Assembly: GCA_904377845.1 (NCBI GenBank)
Contig: CAJFGR010000047.1
Coordinates: 1 to 41,989 of the forward strand
Direction of reading: 5' to 3'
Source of the DNA: an uncultured Ruminococcus sp.
Lineage (GTDB): Bacteria; Bacillota; Clostridia; Lachnospirales; Lachnospiraceae
DNA length: 41,989 nt
The position numbers and the translations under genes are program-made. Under the pieces are notes generated by a model. It ran no database searches and was not told the origin of the DNA. It saw nothing but the letters and a program-made list of their open reading frames with translations. The stretch's first letter is position 1. Each line of letters starts with the position of its first letter. Positions 35,021-41,989 of this stretch are shown piece after piece.

Positions 35021-35165
35021 TGTCGTCTGCCTCCTGTAATGATTTTTTATCTATATAAACCGTGGTTTCTATCAGCCTGTACTGCCATCTGCGGCTGTAC
35101 GTCTTGGTTTTACGTCTTGTACATCTGTTGCAGCCGATAGTACACACGGGAAATCCCGCCTTCTT

Positions 35166-36608
35166 CTATCCGATCACCCTGAACTCTTTCCATTTGCCTC
35201 TTTGGAAACGGATCCAGAAAAATGCAGCCCGGATCATCCAGTCCAGACACATGGCAAATGCGATGCCGATTACGCCCAGATTCAGACAGATGCCGAATAG
35301 GACTGAAAATACAACTCTGCACCCGATCGTAGAAAATATGCTGACATACATGGTGTATTTCACATCACCCGACGCCCGCAGACCGTTTGCAAGCGCGCCC
35401 GACAGCGGATAGAACAACGCATTAAATAGATTGTGTATGATTACCAGTATCACCACCAGATGCGCCGCCTCATCGGAAATCGCATAGCCCCGGAGTACAA
35501 AAGGCGCCGCCAGCAGGATCAGACCGTTCCACAGGATGGATGCAAGGAATGTAATCCGCAGAAGCTTGCGCATATAATACTCGGCCGCTTCCGTATCACC
35601 CGCTCCCATGCACTGTCCGATCACCGTGACAAAAGCAAGCCCCAGAGCAGTTCCCATCAGAGCCGCAACAGACCAGAAACTCTGGGCCACCCCGTTGGCC
35701 GCAATCTGCACGGTTCCGAAAAGAGCCGTGATACTGCTGAGTGCCACTTTCGTGAGCTGGAACAGGCCGTTCTCAATTCCGTTTGGCACTGCGATCCCTA
35801 GGATACGTTTTACCATGCTGCCTTCCCAGTGGAAAATATTTCTCCACTCAAGACGGACGCAGACAGAATTGGAAAGAGTTTCCCCTCTCCGTTTCCTGCA
35901 TTTCTGAGTTTCATGTTTCTCCTTCTGGAAACAGAGTACCAGAATGACCACTGCGGAAAAGGTTCTTGCGATCAGCGACGGATATGCGACTCCCGCCACA
36001 CCGGCATGGAACACAAATACACCGATCGCATTTCCCACGATATTGATCCCGTTTGCTGCAAGGGAAATGTTCATCGTCACATTTGTCTTCCCCATACTCC
36101 GGTATATGGCGGCGCCGGCATTGTAGACCGCGATCGCCGGATAAGAGTAAGCGGATATCCTGAGATAAGTCACACAGGCTTCCATTACATCCTGATCTAC
36201 CTCTCCGAACAGGAGCCATAAAAGCTGCCGGTTCAGGACAAGGGAGAAGATCATCACGGCCGCGGAAAAAACTGCGGCGATCATCACCAGCTGACCGGCT
36301 GACAAATTGCCGTTCTTTTCATCCCTGCTGCCGATGTACTGGCTCCCCACCACGGCGCCTCCTGCCGCCAGTGCGGAGAACAGGAAGATAAATACCGTAT
36401 TGAACATATTGACCAGGGAAACGCCTGACACAGCCGCCTCTCCTGCATAACTCACCATAAACGTATCGGATACACCCACCAGCACTTCCAGAAGCTGCTC
36501 CAGAAAAAGCGGCAGGATCAGAAGTTTCAGGTCGTGGTTTGAAAAAATTTTTCTTGCATCCGGTATGGACGCCGTCGGCTCTGTGAGCCGGTATATCAGT
36601 TGTCTCAT
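35166..36608 (-). CDS. MATE family multidrug/metabolite efflux transporter
   Basis: A complete 480-residue MATE (NorM/DinF-like) transporter with twelve predicted helices in two six-helix halves. The conserved LFLEQLLEVLVGVSDTFMVSYAGE lies near 34-57 and the second-half counterpart GIAVPNGIENGLFQLTKVAL near 268-287. Such proteins export cationic compounds using Na+ or H+. A charged, cysteine-containing loop (about 225-260, QKEKHETQKCRKRRGE) joins the halves. It lies between the broken Fe-ADH and the MFS/MarR pair, all on the minus strand. The substrate is unknown. Confidence 0.9.
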   Translation of the reverse strand: MRQLIYRLTEPTASIPDARKIFSNHDLKLLILPLFLEQLLEVLVGVSDTFMVSYAGEAAVSGVSLVNMFNTVFIFLFSALAAGGAVVGSQYIGSRDEKNGNLSAGQLVMIAAVFSAAVMIFSLVLNRQLLWLLFGEVDQDVMEACVTYLRISAYSYPAIAVYNAGAAIYRSMGKTNVTMNISLAANGINIVGNAIGVFVFHAGVAGVAYPSLIARTFSAVVILVLCFQKEKHETQKCRKRRGETLSNSVCVRLEWRNIFHWEGSMVKRILGIAVPNGIENGLFQLTKVALSSITALFGTVQIAANGVAQSFWSVAALMGTALGLAFVTVIGQCMGAGDTEAAEYYMRKLLRITFLASILWNGLILLAAPFVLRGYAISDEAAHLVVILVIIHNLFNALFYPLSGALANGLRASGDVKYTMYVSIFSTIGCRVVFSVLFGICLNLGVIGIAFAMCLDWMIRAAFFWIRFQRGKWKEFRVIG

Positions 36609-36712
36609 TGAAACTCACCGCCAGTTACTATTTCTTACGGTTAAAGTATAATTCTCTGATTTCAATATATCCAATACTTAATTTTCATGTTGCTTTATGC
36701 CCTGAAAGCATG

Positions 36713-36742
36713 AAAAAACCGCGGCTCCCCTGCCGCGGTTTT
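36713..36742 (-). terminator. Terminator after the MFS gene, likely bidirectional
   Basis: A perfect 10-bp stem (AAAACCGCGG 36715-36724 with CCGCGGTTTT 36733-36742) with an 8-nt loop and T runs on both strands. It ends the MarR-MFS transcript. The gap to the MATE start at 36608 holds a possible TTGGAT-18-TATACT promoter for that gene. Confidence 0.85.
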
Positions 36743-36783
36743 CTAGGTTTTGTAAGTGGTTTTCCATTGGTCTATATTCTGTT

Positions 36784-38184
36784 TTATTTTTTCTCCCGGA
36801 CTGCAAATATAGATATCAGGAACAGCACCACCGCTCCCACTGTCATCCACAGGAAAGATATGTTCATACCGTGCATCATTGCATTGTCGCCGTACACGTC
36901 TGCTGAAGCCGTGCTTACTACTGTCATGATCCCGACAAACACAGCCGACCCGATGGAGCCCGCAATCGTACGCAGCGATGTGAGAAGCGATGAAGCATCC
37001 GCCACTTTGGTCGGATGTACGTTGCTCGTGCCCCACGTCAGGAGCGGCATCATAAGACTTCCGATGGCAATGTTGCGGATTACATTAAATGCTGCTGCGA
37101 CCCACAGCGGTGTGCTCATGGTGAGGAAATACATTCCAATGTTACTGATCACCAGAGCCGCCGATCCTGCCACGAAAATCTTTTTGATCCCGATCCGGTC
37201 GTACAGATTTCCTGCAAACGGGCTGACGATCGCCGTCGCAAGAGATCCCGGCAGTGTAACAAGACCTGAAACAACGGCCGAATATCCCATAACACTCTGG
37301 ACATACAACGGCATCATTACAGAGGATCCCATCATAACCAGGTAAAGCACCATACTGGCGATCACACTGACTGCATATTTCCAGTTGGCCAGAATCTTAA
37401 CGTCGAGAAACGGTTTCTCAAGGGTGCACTGGCGAACCATAAAGAATACGCATACAATTGCACCGACCACAAGCGGAAGACCGCCTTCGATACTGATCAG
37501 GCCGAAACTGCTGATATTTCCGATACCGAGCGTAATGCCTCCGAAGGCCACAATACTCTCCACAAAGGAGATCACATCGAACTTCTTGTCCTGAAGTTCA
37601 AGAACATCATCAAAGACGATGCTAGATATGATAAACGATACCGCCATGATCACAAGGGCCACCCAGAAAATCGATTTCCATCCGAATGCATCGATCATAA
37701 GTCCCGCGATCGTCGGCGCTACCACCGGAGCTGCTGTGGTAGCCAGCCCGTAGGTTCCCATCATTGTTCCTTTCTTCTCAACAGGATAAACCGTCAGAAT
37801 GATGACCTGAGCCGCCGTCATCAGGATGCCGTTGCCGCACGCCTGCATGACTCTCCCCACCATCATCAGACCGAAATTGCCGGCAAAAATGCTGATCAGA
37901 AGCCCGAGAATAAACGCTGCGATTCCTGTCAGATACAGTTTTTTCGTAGGGAATCTCGTAATGAGGAATGCGGTCAGAGGCATGATCATTCCCATCGCAA
38001 GGGAGTACCCGCTGGTGATCCACTGTCCGATGGAAGTACTGATCCCGAAATAATCTACTACATTCGGCAGGGCTGTCGTCATTGCTGTAGATAAGATTGA
38101 TGAAGCAATGCCTGAGACGACCAGACAGAGAAAGATCATAGTCCTCCTGCCGCTGCTTAATTCTACTTTCTTTTTATTTTCCAT
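36784..38184 (-). CDS. DHA2-type MFS multidrug transporter
   Basis: A 466-residue major-facilitator protein of the EmrB/QacA (DHA2) type, with about fourteen hydrophobic segments: MTTALPNVVDYFGISTSIGQWITSGYSLAMG near 27-57 and motif-C-like GLATTAAPVVAPTIAGLMIDAFGWKSIFW near 145-173. Drug export by proton antiport is the usual role. Its ATG lies inside the end of the MarR gene (11-nt overlap) with GGAGG 6 nt before it, so the two form a coupled operon and MarR is the likely regulator. Confidence 0.9.
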   Translation of the reverse strand: MENKKKVELSSGRRTMIFLCLVVSGIASSILSTAMTTALPNVVDYFGISTSIGQWITSGYSLAMGMIMPLTAFLITRFPTKKLYLTGIAAFILGLLISIFAGNFGLMMVGRVMQACGNGILMTAAQVIILTVYPVEKKGTMMGTYGLATTAAPVVAPTIAGLMIDAFGWKSIFWVALVIMAVSFIISSIVFDDVLELQDKKFDVISFVESIVAFGGITLGIGNISSFGLISIEGGLPLVVGAIVCVFFMVRQCTLEKPFLDVKILANWKYAVSVIASMVLYLVMMGSSVMMPLYVQSVMGYSAVVSGLVTLPGSLATAIVSPFAGNLYDRIGIKKIFVAGSAALVISNIGMYFLTMSTPLWVAAAFNVIRNIAIGSLMMPLLTWGTSNVHPTKVADASSLLTSLRTIAGSIGSAVFVGIMTVVSTASADVYGDNAMMHGMNISFLWMTVGAVVLFLISIFAVREKK

Positions 38185-38638
38185 GGTGTGCCTCCATTCT
38201 GTGCCATACTTTCTTGTTAATATTATCTGCCATCCGCTGCAGAGTCTGTTCCGTCAGCGCAAGTTCCTCCTGAGGAATATCCTGACTCAGGGTCTCGTAA
38301 AAATCCGCATGAACTTTCTTGATCTGTTCTGCCGCCGGTACAGCTTTTTCCGTCAGATACAAGTGCTTCACACGCCGATCCTTTTCATCACTGGTAACCT
38401 GGATGTAACCTACTTCTCCCAGTTTTTTTATCATCTTTGTCAGCGTGGCCCGGTCAACACGGAATCGCTCCGCCATCTCCTGAGGCGATGCCCCGGGATG
38501 CGTGTAAAGGTACTCTACATAGAACTGCTGTCCCCAGCCGATCTCAAACTCAGAAAGTCCACGGTCATAATACATTTTCATGAGCCGGTCAAAGATCGAT
38601 ACCCAGCGTCCCATTTCCGGAAAACGATGCTCACACAT
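38174..38638 (-). CDS. MarR-family transcriptional regulator
   Basis: A 154-residue winged-helix regulator with MarR layout. The recognition region is ASPQEMAERFRVDRATLTKMIKKLGEVGYIQ (about 49-79), followed by the wing DEKDRRVKHLYLTEKA (84-99). The N-terminal and C-terminal helices would form the dimer. It precedes and overlaps the DHA2 transporter gene, the usual arrangement for a self-regulated efflux operon. Its operator should lie in 38639-38772. Confidence 0.9.
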   Translation of the reverse strand: MCEHRFPEMGRWVSIFDRLMKMYYDRGLSEFEIGWGQQFYVEYLYTHPGASPQEMAERFRVDRATLTKMIKKLGEVGYIQVTSDEKDRRVKHLYLTEKAVPAAEQIKKVHADFYETLSQDIPQEELALTEQTLQRMADNINKKVWHRMEAHHGK

Positions 38639-38772
38639 TCCAAAAACGCCTCCTTATCATATTTATCAGATGCTGGAATTGAACGGGGATTTCCCGTTCC
38701 GGATGGATACTATACCGCAATTTTGTAGCGGACACAACTATTTTTTTAGAAAATCCATGCCCGGAAACAGAT

Positions 38773-39171
38773 GTGTGGGGACTGGTCATGAAAAAGGAGG
38801 ATCCTCTTTCCCGAAAGAAAAGTATCTGTTTCGCGGATCTCGCAGATCTCGATCTGATCTGTTCGGAGCAGGGGATGAAATTTGATATTGCAAGATGGTG
38901 TGGAGAAAAGGCCGATACATTGAATCTCACAGGTACGCTGAATCTTTCCTACAACGGTTCTGTATTTGTCAAAGCAGGACTGGGATATATGCTGACGTTT
39001 GATAAGCTGGTAAATACAGACTCCGAAAGCGGGCTGTGTTTCCGCCCGCTGGAGCCTGTACTTGAAACAAAGATGTATGTGATCTGGAAAAAATATCAGG
39101 TATTCACCCCGATCGCAGAATTGCTGTTAAATGAACTGAAAGAGCAGTTATCGGGCAGAACAGGCGAATAA
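38773..39171 (+). pseudogene. C-terminal remnant of a LysR-family regulator
   Basis: The frame reads DVWGLVMKKEDPLSRKKSICFADLADLDLI..., YNGSVFVKAGLGYMLTFDKLV and VIWKKYQVFTPIAELLL, the second half of a LysR substrate-binding domain. No helix-turn-helix or N-terminal half precedes it: the frame is closed at 38680-38682 and the intervening codons only weakly resemble a LysR. Intact relatives have about 290-300 residues, so more than half of the gene is missing. It may be transcribed but cannot bind DNA. It lies between MarR and the dehydratase genes, on the opposite strand. Confidence 0.75.
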
Positions 39172-39205
39172 AACACACGCCCGCTCTGTCCAAGAACACT
39201 GAAAT

Positions 39206-40873
39206 TTAAGCGCCCATCTTCTCCAGCGCATAAATTGCCGCTCCCGCGGCGCCCACGATCTCCGGCTCCTCGCAGATGTAGAGCTTTGAGCCGATCTTCT
39301 CTTCCACCGCACGCACCACGCCCGGATTCTTCGCCACGCCGCCGGTCATCATAAATTCCGGTTCCATGCCCACACGGCGGAGCAGACCGGAAGCCTTGTT
39401 GGCAATGGCATGACAGACACCGTCCGCGATATCCGCTTTCTCCTTGTTATTTGCGATCAGGGAGATAACTTCGGACTCTGCGAATACCGAACACATACTG
39501 GTGATCTCGATCTTCTCCTTAGACGTCAGGGCGATTGCTCCCAGTTCGTCCAGAGACACTTCCAGCGTCCGGGCGATCATCTCGAGGAACCGTCCGGTTC
39601 CCGCCGCACACTTGTCATTCATAACGAAGTCTTTCACCTCGCCGCTCTCGCTTAAACGGATCGCCTTGCTGTCCTGTCCGCCGATATCCAGGATCGTGCG
39701 GATGTTCGGGTTGAAATAATGTGCGCCCTTGCCGTGGCAGCTGATCTCCGTTACATTTTCATCGGCAAACTCAATGCTCACGCGGCCGTATCCGGTGGAC
39801 ACGATCCAGGAGATATCCTCCCGCTTCAGTCCCGCTTTCTCAAGCACCTCATGGAGTACCTTATCCGCGCTGACGCCCGATTTAGCTCCGGTACGAACCA
39901 CGGAAAATGCCTTGATCTTTCTGTCCTGGTCCATGATGACCGCATTGGTCGATGTGGATCCGCTGTCGATTCCCATTACATACATTGTCCCGTCTCCCTT
40001 TCTCTTTCTTTCCGGCTTCTTCCGCTCCGCTGTCAGTGACTCGAGAAACGCCTCGATCCTCGTACGCACCTGGCCGCCGCTCTGTCTCGTATAGTCTGTC
40101 TCCATCAGCAAAAGCGGACGGTCCAGCCATTCCTTGAGCCATGCGTATTCGTAAGCATAATTATCGCAGAACTGCACCGTGTGATAGATAATACCGTCTA
40201 CGCTTCCCGCGCTTCTGCGGATCAGCTCGTCACGATTGGACGCCTGCTCCATTCTCATGCATGGGAACTGACTCAAAAGTCCTCTCGCATATCCGGTCAT
40301 TACATCCTTTTCGTCAACAAGGATCTTCCTGCCCAGTCCGGTGCAGGTCAGGTCAAATGCCACATTCGCACCGTTCTCCGCCAGAATCTGTTTGATGCTC
40401 TCGTTGGCGCGGGCTCCGATGATGCCGATATTGAGGGCATCATCCTTTACTGCATACTGCTGTGCTTCCTCTTTTTCTTTTAGATATGCACAGAATTTTT
40501 CTTCATCAAATGTTTTTCCCGAGAACTTCTCGAATTCTTCTATCATCGTGCGGATACGCTGCTCATACAGAGTGATCCCGGCGTCTTTTGTGATCCGGGG
40601 CGTATCCAGCATATAGATAAACTTATCCGGGAATTCTTCTCTGAGTACATCGTAGAGCCTGCGGATGCTGTCGCAGCAGGTCGTCAGGATCACACCTTCG
40701 TAATCACTGCTCATGACCTCTTCCAGCACGCCCTTTGCAAAACTGCAGATATTCGGATGCATCCGGATCTCCGCCTGATTAAAATTGGTCACATCCGGTT
40801 CGATCCGCTCCATCTGAACTCCCATGGACTCGAACACTTCCACCGGAGCGTATTTACAAATATAACCTAACAT
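39206..40873 (-). CDS. Fusion of 2-hydroxyacyl-CoA dehydratase subunit with its ATP-dependent activase
   Basis: A 555-residue protein with two parts. Residues 1 to about 285 are a HgdB-like 2-hydroxyacyl-CoA dehydratase subunit with cysteines in HPNICSF, TTCCDSIRR and VQFCDNY that may hold an iron-sulfur cluster. Residues 297-555 are an HgdC/BadF-type activase: GIDSGSTSTNAVI, VSTGYGR, DIGGQDSKAI, NDKCAAGTGRFLE and ITSMCSVFAESEV, the two cysteines forming the [4Fe-4S] site of the dimer. The activase half has its own ATG at 39985 with a GGGAG site, so a 259-residue protein could also be made separately. The start overlaps the upstream subunit gene (ATGTTAG). The substrate is unknown. Confidence 0.85.
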   Translation of the reverse strand: MLGYICKYAPVEVFESMGVQMERIEPDVTNFNQAEIRMHPNICSFAKGVLEEVMSSDYEGVILTTCCDSIRRLYDVLREEFPDKFIYMLDTPRITKDAGITLYEQRIRTMIEEFEKFSGKTFDEEKFCAYLKEKEEAQQYAVKDDALNIGIIGARANESIKQILAENGANVAFDLTCTGLGRKILVDEKDVMTGYARGLLSQFPCMRMEQASNRDELIRRSAGSVDGIIYHTVQFCDNYAYEYAWLKEWLDRPLLLMETDYTRQSGGQVRTRIEAFLESLTAERKKPERKRKGDGTMYVMGIDSGSTSTNAVIMDQDRKIKAFSVVRTGAKSGVSADKVLHEVLEKAGLKREDISWIVSTGYGRVSIEFADENVTEISCHGKGAHYFNPNIRTILDIGGQDSKAIRLSESGEVKDFVMNDKCAAGTGRFLEMIARTLEVSLDELGAIALTSKEKIEITSMCSVFAESEVISLIANNKEKADIADGVCHAIANKASGLLRRVGMEPEFMMTGGVAKNPGVVRAVEEKIGSKLYICEEPEIVGAAGAAIYALEKMGA

Positions 40874-41989
40874 GCTCTCTCCTGCTCCTCCTCTGTCAAC
40901 CGGCCTGCGCTGTTCTTTCCGCCGTTTCTGTCTGTCTCTGTTCCGTTTTCGTTTTCCAGCATCTCCAGGAACGCTTCCAGACGCGTCTTGATCTGCCCGT
41001 CATGGCTGTTTCTCCGGTCAATGCCGTCTCCGTCAAGGATCAGCATGGGAATATTCATCTCATTCAGCTTTTCCTTGAGCAGAAGACTGCCGCCCGAGGA
41101 CTGCTTGCATCCCCAGTGGCAGAACTGGATAACTGCGTCCGGATGGAGTGTATCCGCCAGCTTTCCGACCATATCTGCCTTATGGGAGTAAGAGCCGTTG
41201 TACAGGTTGCGGATGATTTTCTTCGCCAGCGCATGGAACGGCTTTGTCTCATCCATCTCTTCCATGGAATCAATGATGATATCACTGGCAATGATCTGAT
41301 ACTTCCGGTTCGAGTTGAAATAGCTTTGCAGCGTCTCCTGATAAAACGGGAGCAGATGGATCCACAGGATCTTCTTACCGTCAAACTTCGGATAGTTCTC
41401 GATATCCTTTATCATGAAACGGATCAGGTCGAGAAACTCCTGCGTACCGATGAGCAGATGCATTCCCATCATCATGTAGAGATGACTGATCAGTTCTCCC
41501 GGATAATACCGCTCGCTCTGAAGCTTGAAGAAATGCATCAGTTCTTTTCTCGTCTCGTTTTCAATACGTATTGCATTTTTCAGTTTTTCTTCGTCAAATG
41601 GTTTTCCGAAACGTCTCTCAAGTTCAGCTGTGAACTCTTTTAACTGTTCCGCCAGATAGTCCACGGACGCCTCATCATCCCTGTAAGGAACATCGAGGAA
41701 AGTAAACGGTACCCCTTTTTTCTTTTCCAGGTATCGGAATGTATTCAGGTTACCGTCGCAGGACAGCGAGGTTGTCACTGCATACTCCGGTACCGGAACC
41801 GCCCCGCTGTCGATGGCTCCCACAAATGTCTTGTGGTAGGAACACAACGTCGGTGCGATTCCTGTATTCTGCGCATAGTCGATAAAGAAATCTTCCAGAT
41901 GATACCCGCTGAAGTAGCAGGAAAGACACTCGATCGAGAGTGTATTCAGTCCGAAGCACTCCATGATCTCGCAGGGTGAAAAAATATTG
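40867..41989 (-). CDS. 2-hydroxyacyl-CoA dehydratase family subunit, 5' end cut by window
   Basis: The reading frame is open to the window edge, so the true start lies beyond 41989; an internal ATG at 41964 is not the start because FSPCEIMECFGLNTLSIECLS, a family motif with a cluster cysteine, spans it. Further motifs are CSYHKTFVGA, TTSLSCDGN and QFCHWGCKQSSGG, with three or more likely iron-sulfur ligands. The tail after EMLENENG is polar and poorly conserved. It pairs with the downstream fused subunit/activase, giving a system that could dehydrate a 2-hydroxyacyl-CoA or reduce an aromatic ring; which one cannot be told from sequence. Confidence 0.85.
   Translation of the reverse strand, partial: NIFSPCEIMECFGLNTLSIECLSCYFSGYHLEDFFIDYAQNTGIAPTLCSYHKTFVGAIDSGAVPVPEYAVTTSLSCDGNLNTFRYLEKKKGVPFTFLDVPYRDDEASVDYLAEQLKEFTAELERRFGKPFDEEKLKNAIRIENETRKELMHFFKLQSERYYPGELISHLYMMMGMHLLIGTQEFLDLIRFMIKDIENYPKFDGKKILWIHLLPFYQETLQSYFNSNRKYQIIASDIIIDSMEEMDETKPFHALAKKIIRNLYNGSYSHKADMVGKLADTLHPDAVIQFCHWGCKQSSGGSLLLKEKLNEMNIPMLILDGDGIDRRNSHDGQIKTRLEAFLEMLENENGTETDRNGGKNSAGRLTEEEQERAC

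Noticed and set aside
35098..35119. Two TACGTCTTG direct repeats upstream of the Fe-ADH
   Set aside because: Only two 9-nt copies 13 nt apart, with no promoter placement to make them a convincing operator.
1..41989. CRISPR arrays, tRNA or rRNA genes, prophage or transposase genes
   Set aside because: Looked for regular direct repeats, tRNA-like cloverleafs and transposase motifs on both strands; none was convincing.

Overview
The window is chromosomal DNA from a Gram-positive anaerobe of the class Clostridia, most likely a Lachnospiraceae gut bacterium. I base this on protein flavour, strong AGGAGG ribosome sites, the pyrH-frr-uppS-cdsA-dxr-rseP order, carAB, a 2-hydroxyacyl-CoA dehydratase/activase pair and a vanG-type ligase cluster. 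I see no rRNA, tRNA, CRISPR array or intact insertion sequence.

Layout. 102-5144 (minus): corA, ppk1, a broken HD-domain hydrolase and a PIN-PhoH ATPase. 5345-9065 (minus): an overlapping vanG-type D-Ala-D-Ser cluster of ligase, VanXY-like peptidase, VanT-like membrane domain and a separate VanT-like racemase that carries an out-of-frame deletion; no vanRS is visible. 9332-10633 (plus): a duplicated PF06541 membrane protein. 10723-11180: remains of a DAACS symporter. 11381-12178 (plus): proB. 12247-13631 (minus): ogt and an alpha/beta hydrolase. 13744-14103: a diverged long inverted repeat. 14348-18618: carAB. 18783-21391: a transglutaminase-like protein and a SpoIID-like/peptidoglycan-binding protein. 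21448-28151: envelope and isoprenoid genes (rseP, dxr, cdsA, uppS) with frr, pyrH and a ClC transporter. 28206-29244: lrgB/lrgA. 29512-31620 (plus): DAHP synthase and aroB. 31748-38638: efflux and regulation (a MATE/TPR chimera behind an attenuator-like leader, LysR, broken Fe-ADH, intact MATE, MFS plus MarR). 38773-39171: LysR remnant. 39206-41989: 2-hydroxyacyl-CoA dehydratase subunits, one fused to its activase; the other runs off the window.

Two themes stand out. First, at least six accessory genes are damaged by internal or terminal deletions while housekeeping genes are intact, so either the accessory genome is decaying or the assembly has dropped segments. Second, a regulatory leader at 32618-32781 carries two copies of a CCGGATAAG segment inside a small ORF with an internal duplication. 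Either copy could pair with the 3' arm of an intrinsic terminator directly upstream of a MATE-type gene. I consider this leader the best candidate for an undescribed regulatory element here.
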